Source: JAWLEV01 sp046538105
GTDB lineage: Bacteria > Chloroflexota > Anaerolineae > UBA1429
Assembly (NCBI GenBank): GCA_046538105.1
Contig: JBKHJO010000001.1
Location: forward strand, 1 to 64,000
DNA: 64,000 nt
Reading direction: 5' to 3'
The notes beneath the pieces were generated by a model. The model did not search any database. It was given only the letters and a program-made list of their open reading frames with translations, and was not told where the DNA came from. Below, piece after piece: positions 25,848 to 34,052 of this stretch. The first letter of the stretch is position 1. Each line of letters opens with the position of its first letter. The position numbers and the translations under genes were made by a program.

Positions 25848-26111
25848 TATGATGATCCGTTCAGCAGGAAGCCAAAGGCCACCGAGATAACCCCGCCGTG
25901 ATCAGGCGCAATCCGCCACGGATGAGACTCTCCTTGGCCACGTTGGCCAGGAAAGCGCCCAGTGCGAAGATGCTTAAGAAGGCCGTTATGATAGTACGAC
26001 GCTTGGATCTTTTATCCCCGCCACATAAGCCCCCATGACGACGCCGAGGATGGCGAGGATGCCGTCAAAGGTGTTGTTCGATAGGGCACGGCGTGCAATC
26101 TCGTCGACGTT
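25848..26111 (-). pseudogene. VIT1/CCC1-family transporter remnant
   Basis: On the minus strand, an open segment at 26105-25983 encodes DEIARRALSNNTFDG and ILAILGVVVMGAYVAGIKDP, matching the first helix of VIT1/CCC1 Fe/Mn transporters. It ends in a stop. In a second frame, FLSIFALGAFLANVAKESL and RGGLRLITAG follow. A third frame gives VISVAFGFLLNG before a stop at 25850-25848. These match the family's last two helices. The middle (over 100 residues) is missing and at least two frameshifts separate the pieces, so it is dead. The flanking intervals 25566-25847 and 26112-26360 contain nothing I recognise. Confidence 0.6.
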
Positions 26112-26360
26112 TTACAGTTCTCAATATTCGGAGATGAGATCAAGTTGGTGTGTGAAGCCGTTACTGGAGCCGTTTCCGTTCTTGGATTTACGGTCTTTGC
26201 TCACAGCCCTATGATAATATAAAGCAGGTGAATCCGAAGGTCAGGGTCACTCATTGCAGAAAAAACCCCTCTTTCAGTACAATTCACCACCTAATTAAGT
26301 TGTAGTACAGACTGGATGCGCGAACAAATCTGCGCGCTCTGCAAGAGTGTCCATTATCTT

Positions 26361-27239
26361 TTACTTTTCTGGCGGTTCGCGGTCGTCCTGAAGGATCAGG
26401 GACTCTACCAGGGTTTCCCATTCCTCGATCTTTAGAGTTTGGGGGCGCCTTTTGGGATCGATCATCGCATCTTTTAGTGCGTTGATCACTCGCTTATGAG
26501 GTATGTGTAGATTGTGAGCCAGACTATTGTGAATTTGTTTGCGTCTATGGGCGAACCCGGCTCGCACGATGCGGAAGAAGGCTTCTTTTTGTTTCTTTGT
26601 TCTTTCCTTGTCCCCATACACGTGGACATTGAGGATGGCCGAATTTACCTCGGGACTGGGGTAAAACGCGCTGGCGGGCACGCGACGCACGAGTTCTGGT
26701 TCCCCAAAATACTGCACACTGACGGCGAGTAGGTTGAGATCGCCTGGCTCGGCGATGATGCGCTCAGCCACCTCGGCCTGAACCATCAACGTCAACTGTG
26801 TGGGGCGCACCCGTGCCGTCAGTAGGTGGCGGATCAGCGCCGATGTGATATAGTAAGGGGGATTGGCCACTACTTTGTATCGTAAAGGGCCTGTGTCGCC
26901 CTTGTCCAAAGCCTGCACAATCTCGGCCACGGGATCGATCTCCAGGATGTCTCCCTGAACGATGTGTGCTGTGTCGTAATCCTTTAGCACATCCGCCAGT
27001 ATGGAGATCATTTTGCGGTCTAGTTCGACAGCGACGACGCATTTGGCCTTTTCCGCGAGGCGCCGCGTGAGTATGCCTATACCGGGGCCAATTTCCAGGA
27101 CCGTATCGGAGGCTCTTACATCGCTGGCCTCCAGGATGTCATCGTAGACGGCCTCGTCCACCAAAAAGTTCTGGCCAAGGCCCTTGGAAGGGCGTATGTC
27201 GTAGCGGCGTATCAGGGACATGATCTTTGCGCTGTGCAA
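26361..27239 (-). CDS. rsmA: 16S rRNA (adenine1518/1519-N6) dimethyltransferase
   Basis: The 292-residue protein has PSKGLGQNFLVD near the N-terminus, SAM motif I VLEIGPGIGILTRRL, an acidic motif II (VVAVELDRKM), and the catalytic motif IV NPPYYITSALI. A C-terminal helical domain with AGFAHRRKQIHNSL follows. It dimethylates two adenines in helix 45 of 16S rRNA. The first codon is TTG seven bases after AAAGGG; an in-frame ATG at 27221 is the alternative. It follows the YabE-like gene by two bases, the same neighbourhood as yabE-rnmV-ksgA in Bacillus but without rnmV. Confidence 0.95.
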   Translation of the reverse strand: MHSAKIMSLIRRYDIRPSKGLGQNFLVDEAVYDDILEASDVRASDTVLEIGPGIGILTRRLAEKAKCVVAVELDRKMISILADVLKDYDTAHIVQGDILEIDPVAEIVQALDKGDTGPLRYKVVANPPYYITSALIRHLLTARVRPTQLTLMVQAEVAERIIAEPGDLNLLAVSVQYFGEPELVRRVPASAFYPSPEVNSAILNVHVYGDKERTKKQKEAFFRIVRAGFAHRRKQIHNSLAHNLHIPHKRVINALKDAMIDPKRRPQTLKIEEWETLVESLILQDDREPPEK

Positions 27240-27241
27240 GG

Positions 27242-28756
27242 TTATGCCCTTTCTAGAGGATGGTCAGGAATGATCCATGTGATCTCTGTTTCTGGGGGTA
27301 TTGGTGTCAGGATGTAGACGTCCACCCATCGATGCCACAATTCCAGGTTATCGTCATCGAAGCAGAGATCGATGTGTCTCCATTGAATGGCTCCTCCCGT
27401 ATCGGCCGCCAGTCCGACTCCATAGTCGGGTACGTATACCTCCTGGCGAAGGTTTATGGCTCGAGGATCTACGGCCACAAGGCCCTTTTGAGCGCGCATT
27501 CCCAGGCGGGTGATACCATACAGGGGATGGCTTGAAGATTTGCCAGCCGTGGGGGCATTATAGGAGGTAGCGAGCATGCGGAGTTTGCGCCAGTATTCTA
27601 TGGTGCCATGGGGCGTCTCCAATTCTCTCACGATGATCTTTGTGCCGTACTTGATGGTGCGATTTGTAGGAGGGCGCGCAATCCGCTCTTTATCCTTTTG
27701 ACGATGAGTTTCTTTCCCGTTTTCATAGCGTACGAGAACGTGGCTTCTTTTTGCCCCCTCCTGTCCCCAATGGGCGACTTTGCGTTGATCGATCTCCATA
27801 TCGGGGTCCGATTCCCAGACTGTCTCAAAGGAAATGGGAGCTTCTTCGACGAGATACTCTTCCTGGACCCTGTTAACTGTCACATGCATTTCGCTCACAA
27901 TATCCGCTTCTCGGGAGGGCAGTACATAGTCCTTTGAGGCCAGCGCAATGCCCTCCGATTCTAAGAGCCTTCCCACCGTTTCGGTCTGGGTCCTAAGCAT
28001 CCTCGCGGTGCCTCCCACGTCAAGGATGATCGGTTTGGCGCGTTCGATAAAGACGGTAAGGCCCGGTGTCATCTCGGTATCAAGGTCGGGGAAGACCTTG
28101 TCCCCCTCGTATATATAAACATCGCGTTCAAGGAGGGCCTCGCCTACGGTGCGTGCTGTGGTGTGGAAGGTCAGGGGAATGGAATCATCCTGGACGTGTA
28201 GAGAAACGGCTCGCTTGACGGTTAATCTGATGGGAGTTCGAATAGTCGCCACCCACGATTTGACGTCGCTTCGTTTGGGTTCCTCGGGGGCTGGCAGTTT
28301 CGTCTGTCGCTTGCAGGGTTCGCCCTCTAGGAACAGGTTATCATGTGTGGAGACAGAGATATTCAAGTGTGCGAGCGCGCCGGCCACATCTGGTGCTTGT
28401 GTTTGGACCTCTGTTATACTGCCATCGTGAACCAGCGTCACTTGTCGGGCGCAGGTGACACGAATGGGCTTTCCCTGCAGCAGTTCCTCCTCTGTGGGGT
28501 AGCGGACGTCATCCCCATCGCGGGGAGCGAAACCCATCTCCTGGAGAACGTGTTGTGGTGACCTCTGATGTGTTCGGTGGGAAAAACTCTTGCCGTTTAT
28601 CTCCACCTCGACGGTGTGCTGTGTAGCGATATAGAGAGAGCCCCCCAGGATGATGGCTGTCAGGATGGCGAGAGAGATGACGCCCCGCCATGAGGGGAGC
28701 GCGGAGAGTATGATGCTTGCCGTTGCCCGAAGTCTGTGTAGAATGGACAGACGCAT
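27242..28756 (-). CDS. YabE/RpfB-like protein with DUF348, G5 and 3D domains
   Basis: The 504-residue protein has one N-terminal membrane helix (about 26-46), then four ubiquitin-like DUF348 repeats (about 47-90, 103-146, 175-240, 242-300). A G5 domain (about 305-385) precedes a C-terminal 3D domain whose Asp triad is in GVGLAADTGGAIQWRHIDLCFDD (about 453-475), resembling MltA-type lytic transglycosylases. It is likely a cell-wall-remodelling enzyme at the outer face of the membrane. An RpfB lysozyme-like domain is absent; the 3D domain replaces it, as in YabE. An AAGGAG site precedes the ATG. It is in operon with rsmA. Confidence 0.88.
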   Translation of the reverse strand: MRLSILHRLRATASIILSALPSWRGVISLAILTAIILGGSLYIATQHTVEVEINGKSFSHRTHQRSPQHVLQEMGFAPRDGDDVRYPTEEELLQGKPIRVTCARQVTLVHDGSITEVQTQAPDVAGALAHLNISVSTHDNLFLEGEPCKRQTKLPAPEEPKRSDVKSWVATIRTPIRLTVKRAVSLHVQDDSIPLTFHTTARTVGEALLERDVYIYEGDKVFPDLDTEMTPGLTVFIERAKPIILDVGGTARMLRTQTETVGRLLESEGIALASKDYVLPSREADIVSEMHVTVNRVQEEYLVEEAPISFETVWESDPDMEIDQRKVAHWGQEGAKRSHVLVRYENGKETHRQKDKERIARPPTNRTIKYGTKIIVRELETPHGTIEYWRKLRMLATSYNAPTAGKSSSHPLYGITRLGMRAQKGLVAVDPRAINLRQEVYVPDYGVGLAADTGGAIQWRHIDLCFDDDNLELWHRWVDVYILTPIPPETEITWIIPDHPLERA

Positions 28757-28782
28757 ATGGAGAACTCCTTGGAGGCTAACGC

Positions 28783-30036
28783 CTACTCGCCTTGGCCCAA
28801 AAGGGCGCGGGCGGCGCTCTCGCCGGCCAAATAGCCGCTCGTGAAGGCGATCTGTAGGTTATAACCGCCCGTGTCACCCACCACATCAATAATCTCGCCG
28901 GCCAGGTATAGCCCCCGCACGCGTCGCGAAGCCATGGTTTGGGGCACGATCTCGTCACATGTCACCCCTCCCAGGGTGATGATGGCCTCATCAAAGGATC
29001 GCTTGCCCACTATGGTCACCTCGAAACATTTGAGTAGATCTATGACAGTTCTCCGCTGTGCTCGTGTGAACTGGCTCATACGCTGCTGGCGTGATATACT
29101 GCTCCGTTCCATAAACACGTCGACGAGGCTGCGCGGTAGCAGCCCTTCTAGCAATGTATGATAGTTCGCATTGCCCAGTTCGGCAATATCCCGCAGCAGA
29201 CGTTGATCAAGAACCTGCCTGCTTAATGCTGGTTTCAGGTCGATACGTAGATGTACAGGACCGTTATCCAGTTCCCCGCGCAATTGTGAACTGAGGGTGA
29301 GGATGATGGGTCCCGATACGCCAAAGTGGGTAAAGAGCATCTCCCCGAACTCGCTCGCCAGTTCCCTGCCATCTTGATAGAGGCTGGCTTGCACGTTACG
29401 GAGGCTCAACCCCTGCAACCGGGGTACAAAATCCTCGGCCGTTACCAGAGGGACCAGCCCCGGTCTGAGAGGGGTCACCGTGTGTCCCACCCGTTCTGCC
29501 ATCTGGTAGCCATCTCCTGTGGAGCCTGTCCCCGGATAACTCATACCTCCCGTAGCCAGCACGAGTTTGGTTGCTTTGACAACTGTGTTGTTGACCCTGA
29601 CCCCCCGTATCTCACCGTTCTCTGTGATAATTTCCTGGGCACGGGCGCCACGGCGCACGCTAACGCCCTGTTCCAGACAATGGTGGCGCAGTGCATCGAC
29701 CACGTCGCTGGCTCTTTGTGAGGCGGGGAATACGCGGTTGCCCCGTTCGGTGATGGTGGGCACACCCAAGTTCTCAAAGAAGGCAAGGAGGTCGTCGACG
29801 AAAAAGCGCGCAAAGGCATTGTGCATAAAAGCACCATTGGGCCCCAAATGTTGCATGAACTCGTTGATGGGGCCATTATTCGTCAGGTTGCAGCGTCCCT
29901 TGCCCGTGATGCGCAATTTACTTCCCAGGCGGCGCGTCTTTTCGAACAGCAGGACATCCGCACCCATCTCTGCCGCCCTACCGGCAGCCATGAGTCCCGC
30001 TGCGCCACCTCCTATAACGATGATCTTTTCTGACAT
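28783..30036 (-). CDS. BaiN/HI0933-family flavoprotein
   Basis: The start was chosen at the ATG beginning MSEKIIVIGGGAAGLMAAGRAAEMG, which places the FAD-binding GxGxxG loop at the N-terminus as usual. A 25-codon upstream extension is not conserved-looking. Other family marks are RRLGSKLRITGKGRCNLTN, LVLATGGMSYPGTGSTGDGY and the terminal GLYLAGEIIDVVGDTGGYNLQIAFTSG. The group includes BaiN, implicated in bile-acid dehydroxylation, but most members are uncharacterised FAD-dependent oxidoreductases. The length (417) is normal. It precedes the yabE-like gene and follows the SRP RNA terminator on the same strand. Confidence 0.88.
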   Translation of the reverse strand: MSEKIIVIGGGAAGLMAAGRAAEMGADVLLFEKTRRLGSKLRITGKGRCNLTNNGPINEFMQHLGPNGAFMHNAFARFFVDDLLAFFENLGVPTITERGNRVFPASQRASDVVDALRHHCLEQGVSVRRGARAQEIITENGEIRGVRVNNTVVKATKLVLATGGMSYPGTGSTGDGYQMAERVGHTVTPLRPGLVPLVTAEDFVPRLQGLSLRNVQASLYQDGRELASEFGEMLFTHFGVSGPIILTLSSQLRGELDNGPVHLRIDLKPALSRQVLDQRLLRDIAELGNANYHTLLEGLLPRSLVDVFMERSSISRQQRMSQFTRAQRRTVIDLLKCFEVTIVGKRSFDEAIITLGGVTCDEIVPQTMASRRVRGLYLAGEIIDVVGDTGGYNLQIAFTSGYLAGESAARALLGQGE

Positions 30037-30054
30037 ACGTTTCCGTTCAAGGGC

Positions 30055-30088
30055 AAAAAAAGAGGCGGGTTTTCCGTGCAACCCACCC
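30055..30088 (-). terminator. Intrinsic terminator downstream of the SRP RNA
   Basis: On the minus strand, an 8-bp stem GGTGGGTT/AACCCGCC (one G-T pair, loop of about eight) is followed by TCTTTTTTT. It lies between the SRP RNA 3' end and the flavoprotein start. Confidence 0.7.
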
Positions 30089-30127
30089 TGACACAAAAAA
30101 GTGTCGTGCACCCTCCCTTGTTATGAT

Positions 30128-30368
30128 TTCGGCAATACCTCCTGACCAGCCAGCTCCGGACAAGCGCCCCCGCGTCGCCCGAAGGGAACTGCTTACCGCT
30201 GCTTCCTCCCGGACCTGACGGGGTTCGCAGGCCTTCGCCGCACGGGACTCATCCTTCATCGCCACTTTGTCAGGAGCCTTTTGCCTAAGACCATCCCGCA
30301 GGAGGGAATTCGACCCCGCTATAGCGGTTTGCGGGTACAGAGCACCGCTAGCTCTCCGTCTAGCACGA
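30128..30368 (-). ncRNA. ffs: Signal recognition particle RNA, large (Alu-containing) bacterial type
   Basis: The minus strand contains the SRP S-domain signature GTCAGGTCCGGGAGGAAGCAG, with symmetric and asymmetric loops capped by GGAA-type residues. Upstream, GCGGTGCTCTGTACCCGCAAACCGCTATAGCGGGGTCGAATTCCC closely follows the Alu-domain region of Bacillus scRNA (given here in two conserved blocks around 30312-30350). It is therefore the long form (about 240-270 nt) rather than 4.5S RNA. Ends are approximate. It has its own promoter and terminator. Confidence 0.9.
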
Positions 30369-30376
30369 CAAATTAT

Positions 30377-30405
30377 ATGATACTTGAAAGGGGAAATCCT
30401 GTCAA
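30377..30405 (-). promoter_or_regulatory. Promoter of the SRP RNA gene
   Basis: On the minus strand, consensus TTGACA (30405-30400) and TATCAT (30382-30377) are 17 bases apart, about 10 bases before the RNA 5' end. The promoter lies between the tRNA-Ser and SRP RNA genes. Confidence 0.7.
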
Positions 30406-30414
30406 AAGAAGAGG

Positions 30415-30500
30415 CGGAGAGGGCGGGATTTGAACCCGCGAGGCTTATCACCTACACGATTTCCAATCGTGCGCACTAAACCAGACTATGCGACCTCTCC
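30415..30500 (-). tRNA. tRNA-Ser (GGA)
   Basis: A cloverleaf fits on the minus strand: acceptor GGAGAGG/CCTCTCC with discriminator G, anticodon stem ACGAT/ATCGT with anticodon GGA, a long class II variable arm, and T-arm GCGGGTTCGAATCCCGC. CCA is not encoded. It is 86 nt long with a promoter 8 bases upstream. Confidence 0.95.
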
Positions 30501-30507
30501 ATGGCGA

Positions 30508-30535
30508 ATTATACCATATCCGGGCACATCCTCAA
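30508..30535 (-). promoter_or_regulatory. Promoter of tRNA-Ser
   Basis: On the minus strand, TTGAGG (30535-30530) and perfect TATAAT (30513-30508) are separated by 16 bases, immediately upstream of the tRNA. Confidence 0.65.
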
Positions 30536-30716
30536 AAAATCGCCTCACAGGATAGCTAATTTGAGGTAAACCTTGTGCTCAGTGATCCAGAAAATGGGTT
30601 CGTTTCGTAATTCCTGTATCAACAGTGTTTACGTATCGCCCATTGCATCAGAAGCAGGGACACCATACAGCGTCCCTGCTTGGCGTGTATATGGTTTCTA
30701 GGAACCCTTCCCTGGT

Positions 30717-31880
30717 CTAATCGAAATAGGTGTCGCCTCCCCAGAGCAGGGATTTCGCCACATCGTCGTTGAGTTCGACGCCGATGCCGGGGCGTTCGCC
30801 CAGTTCCACCCATCCGTCGCGAACCATGGGCTTGTCCCCCTCATACAGGTCCTCAAACCAGGGAATCTCGCGCCCATGGAACTCGAGTACCATAAAGTTC
30901 GGTACCGTGGCCATGAGATGACAGGCGGCCATCATTCCCAGGGGAGAGGAGACATTGTGAGGCGCGATGGGGATATAGTAGGCATCGGCCAGGTCCGCGA
31001 TGCGCTTCCCCTCCATCAGGCCTCCCGCCTTGGCCAGGTCGGGCATGATGATGTCCACGGCGCGTTTCTCAAACAGTTCGACATAATCGAAGCGGGTATA
31101 AAGATTCTCTCCCGTGCATATCAGGGTGCTGGTCGAGTCCCTGACCTGGGCCATGGCATCCACATTCTCTGCGGGGACAGGCTCTTCCAACCACATCAGG
31201 CGCAGATCCTCCACAGCGTGGGCCAGGGTGATGGCCGAGCCCATATCGAATTGCCCATGGCAGTCGATGGCCAGATCCACCTCATACCCTATAGCCTCTC
31301 GCGTGGTGGCGATGATGTCCACGATGTGACTCATCTCCTGCGCGGTCAGGCTGCGGTTGTAGCGATCGAGTTTGCCCGGGCTGACGTTATCCACGTCGAA
31401 CTTGAGAGCCGTATACCCCTCTTCCAATACCTCCAGTGCCTTCTCGGCGTATGCCTGCGGATCATGGGTCTCGCCGGCATGACAGTCGGCATAGAGGCGT
31501 ATCCTATCACGGAACTCGCCCCCCAGGAGTTGATACACCGGCACGCCCAGGGCCTTGCCCACGATGTCGTACAGGGCGTTCTCGATGCCCGTCAGGGCAA
31601 AGATCGTGGGCGGGGAGTTGGCGCCGGCGTAGCGGCAATGGCGCCGCATCGTCTCGTACAGGGGACCAGTGCGGAAGGGATCCTCATCAATCAAAAAAGG
31701 CTTTAGGGCCAGTACGGCCTCTTTGGTGGCAAAGCCGTTGGAAAAGGGGCCCGCCGAGTTGCATTCGCCGGTGCCCACAATACCTTTGTCGGTATATACC
31801 CGTACAAAGGTCCAGATGGAACCTCCGCTGTGAGGCACCGACTCGCCCACCACACAGGCCTGTACGTCCGTTATTTTCAT
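30717..31880 (-). CDS. Enolase-superfamily (mandelate racemase/galactonate dehydratase-like) enzyme
   Basis: The start was set at the ATG preceded by AGGAGG, removing 30 codons of the longest frame. The 387-residue protein has an N-terminal capping domain and a TIM barrel with metal ligands in VDLAIDCHGQFD, MWLEEPVPAEN and ICTGENLYTRFD. It also has a general base in ALKFDVDN and a catalytic His in YIPIAPHNVSSPLG. This layout fits acid-sugar dehydratases such as DgoD. The exact sugar acid is unknown. It stands alone. About 200 bases between it and tRNA-Ser hold no gene. Confidence 0.85.
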   Translation of the reverse strand: MKITDVQACVVGESVPHSGGSIWTFVRVYTDKGIVGTGECNSAGPFSNGFATKEAVLALKPFLIDEDPFRTGPLYETMRRHCRYAGANSPPTIFALTGIENALYDIVGKALGVPVYQLLGGEFRDRIRLYADCHAGETHDPQAYAEKALEVLEEGYTALKFDVDNVSPGKLDRYNRSLTAQEMSHIVDIIATTREAIGYEVDLAIDCHGQFDMGSAITLAHAVEDLRLMWLEEPVPAENVDAMAQVRDSTSTLICTGENLYTRFDYVELFEKRAVDIIMPDLAKAGGLMEGKRIADLADAYYIPIAPHNVSSPLGMMAACHLMATVPNFMVLEFHGREIPWFEDLYEGDKPMVRDGWVELGERPGIGVELNDDVAKSLLWGGDTYFD

Positions 31881-31981
31881 GGATCTATCCTCCTGTAGAA
31901 AAAAGATCAGGTATTTTGATGTCCCAAGTATAACGGACACGCATCCTGCAGCCAACTGGACTGTCCGCATAAAGGAGTATC

Positions 31982-32299
31982 TTAGATGGTATGTCTGCCC
32001 CTGCCGCCTCCCTCGGCGTGGACGACCTTTAACTTGCCGTCCGTATCCAGGGAGCGTTTTTCCTTCGCTTTTCCTTTAGCCGCTCTCAGCCGCCCTTTTG
32101 GGTCCTGTTCCAGTCTCAATTTCCTGTATTGATAGTGATGTCGTAGCAGTCGTAAGGCGAAGGTTCCTGCCGGGGCCAGAAACAGCAACCAGGCCACCAG
32201 GATACCCCGCCAGGGCTGGGGCACCTGATATATGGCGAGGGCCAGTACGATACCCACTATGGAGAGATTCATCAGAAACAGTCCTTTTATCGCTACCAT
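31982..32299 (-). CDS. Small two-helix membrane protein, hypothetical
   Basis: The 105-residue protein has two predicted membrane helices (about 5-26, 31-52), followed by a strongly basic cytoplasmic tail rich in Lys/Arg (about 53-100). No family recognised. AAGGAAG precedes the ATG. The basic tail might contact nucleic acid or anionic lipid, which is speculation. It lies between the enolase-family gene and the FtsK-like gene on the same strand. Confidence 0.55.
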   Translation of the reverse strand: MVAIKGLFLMNLSIVGIVLALAIYQVPQPWRGILVAWLLFLAPAGTFALRLLRHHYQYRKLRLEQDPKGRLRAAKGKAKEKRSLDTDGKLKVVHAEGGGRGRHTI

Positions 32300-32383
32300 C
32301 TTTTCTTCCTTTCTTTTTCCAATCTTTTCGCCTCTGATCCTATCAAGTCGGTGGCGCGAATTTCAGAAGGGATTCCCCTCGTG

Positions 32384-33724
32384 TTACTCTATGGCCATGG
32401 CGATGGCCCGCCGTGCTTTGTCGCGATTGAATCCCCCGGCGGGTAGAGTTTCTTTGGTGAGACGATAGACCCAGTTTAGCGAGGGGGGGGCTCCATGTTC
32501 GTCCGTATAGTCCTGGATCGCCCGAATCACCTGTGGAGGAATGGGATCCGGTGGTCGGCCGGGGGATTCTTTTGTCGAGCTGTCAAGCGTTCTCTCCTTT
32601 TGGCCCCTTTGTCGGTTCTTGGGCCTGACGGGCACGCGGGGAGGTCGGGGAGGATAGCGCTGTGCCCATGCGCGCAGCGTCTGCTGCTGAATGAGCGCCG
32701 CCTGAAAGTGGCGTACCTTACTACCATTCACAACAAGAAAGTCTCCTTTGCCCAAGAGTTTCCATGCTCCCGTATCGCTCCGTCCGGTGGCATTGTAGGC
32801 TGCCGTGCGGTCGGCAACTCGGCCCACCAGCCGTACCGCCACGTTGCGCATGGTCACAGGGCCCAGGTCAGTGGAAAGGGGGTGCTGTGCTCCCAGAATC
32901 AGATGTACTCCCGCGTGCCGTCCGGCCTGCGCCAGCCGTGCCAGGTGATTCTTGATGGCTGGTTGTTGCATGATCAATTCGGGTACCTCATCGACAAAGA
33001 CGTAGGTCAACGTTCCCCTTTCGCATCCGATGGATTGGGCCAGGGCCTCCAGGCCGCGTTCGCATTCATCAGGGGTATAAAAGAGCCCTCCTCGCCATAC
33101 CGACGGGTGGCCGGACAAGGGGCGGAAACCACCGCTGGGATCGAATAGGGCGACCCGAACGCCGCCGATCATCTGGGCTGACAGGATCATGGTACGCATG
33201 AGAGTAGATTTCCCGCTTCCCGTCATTCCTATGGCGGCGGCGTGGACATTCATGGGAGAGGTTAACTCCACCACAAGCTGATGATGATCGTCATCTATAC
33301 CCAGTAGGACGCTGCCCAAAGCTATGTCCGGCGCGATGGACCACGCCCGCTGGAAGGTGACGATCTCCTCTCTGTTGCCACCTGCGCGCGGCACGCGGAC
33401 ATAGACAACGTTTCCATCGACCTCCACGTCCGCCTCTGCCACGTTCAGAGCATAAGCGAACTGGGGAGCCATACGCTTAAGTTTAGGCAATACGCGAGGA
33501 TTCACTCTGAGGGCATACTTTTCGTGGCGTGGCGTGATCAGAACGTTTCCCGCTGGTTCGACGTCGTCAATGCGCCGCCTCTCCACCATGCCGTTACCGT
33601 AGGTGATCTGTTCCTCATGCCATAGGATGCCGCAATCTTTGCACACACTCAGAACGCGATGGATACGGTCAGAGTAGTGTGTGCCGTGCCGCTTGTGATC
33701 CAAAAGAGATCTCAACACTTGCAT
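32384..33724 (-). CDS. FtsK/HerA-like DNA translocase ATPase
   Basis: The 446-residue protein has an N-terminal region with a CxxC pair (Cys28, Cys31) and a beta-rich segment. A RecA-like motor follows: Walker A GMTGSGKST (166-174), ALFDPSGGF (192-200), Walker B YVFVDE (241-246) and a sensor segment VHLILGAQHP (273-282). A Pro/Arg-rich linker (355-395) leads to a C-terminal winged-helix-like domain (396-446). It lacks membrane helices and the chromosomal FtsK gamma domain. It resembles soluble FtsK-type ATPases of plasmids and phages, so transfer or a DNA-repair role are both possible. It has a near-ideal promoter with a palindromic operator and is divergent from the topoisomerase gene. Confidence 0.78.
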   Translation of the reverse strand: MQVLRSLLDHKRHGTHYSDRIHRVLSVCKDCGILWHEEQITYGNGMVERRRIDDVEPAGNVLITPRHEKYALRVNPRVLPKLKRMAPQFAYALNVAEADVEVDGNVVYVRVPRAGGNREEIVTFQRAWSIAPDIALGSVLLGIDDDHHQLVVELTSPMNVHAAAIGMTGSGKSTLMRTMILSAQMIGGVRVALFDPSGGFRPLSGHPSVWRGGLFYTPDECERGLEALAQSIGCERGTLTYVFVDEVPELIMQQPAIKNHLARLAQAGRHAGVHLILGAQHPLSTDLGPVTMRNVAVRLVGRVADRTAAYNATGRSDTGAWKLLGKGDFLVVNGSKVRHFQAALIQQQTLRAWAQRYPPRPPRVPVRPKNRQRGQKERTLDSSTKESPGRPPDPIPPQVIRAIQDYTDEHGAPPSLNWVYRLTKETLPAGGFNRDKARRAIAMAIE

Positions 33725-33751
33725 CTCAAAAACCCTTCCCGGATAGTGGTA

Positions 33752-33767
33752 TAGAACATTTGTTCTA
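33752..33767. promoter_or_regulatory. 16-bp palindromic operator (GAAC-N4-GTTC), SOS-box-like
   Basis: TAGAACATTTGTTCTA is a perfect palindrome except for its central bases. It sits just downstream of the -10 element, so a bound repressor would block initiation. GAAC-N4-GTTC is the form of LexA boxes in Gram-positive bacteria. Whether this organism's LexA uses it is unknown. Confidence 0.55.
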
Positions 33768-33771
33768 CCAT

Positions 33772-33800
33772 ATTATAATCCACAGGTATTGCTTTGTCAA
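33772..33800 (-). promoter_or_regulatory. Consensus sigma-70 promoter for the FtsK-like gene
   Basis: On the minus strand, perfect TTGACA (33800-33795) and perfect TATAAT (33777-33772) are separated by 17 bases. Such a strong promoter next to an operator suggests tight repression and strong induction. The remaining bases up to the topoisomerase start (33801-34052) show nothing recognisable. Confidence 0.8.
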
Positions 33801-34052
33801 GTTTTCATGCTCTTTTCTTTTTCCTTTACCATTGTATTGTGATATTTGGGATAAAAGTTTTCTCTTTGGGATAATGACTTGAAGGCTTTGTTCATTTTGC
33901 TTTGGGATGCGGAGATGCTGTGTGAGGAATCTGATCTATGGCTTGTCGAAAAAGGGGTTTTGTGATATCCTCTATGTAAGCGACGCGAAGAATGGTTTCT
34001 CACGTTGCTTGGTTTTGTGTAGATCAGATATATTGAGGAGTAGGGTTCTTCT

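Noticed and set aside
30876..31706. 276-codon plus-strand ORF
   Set aside because: It is antisense to the enolase-superfamily gene, whose metal-ligand motifs are intact.
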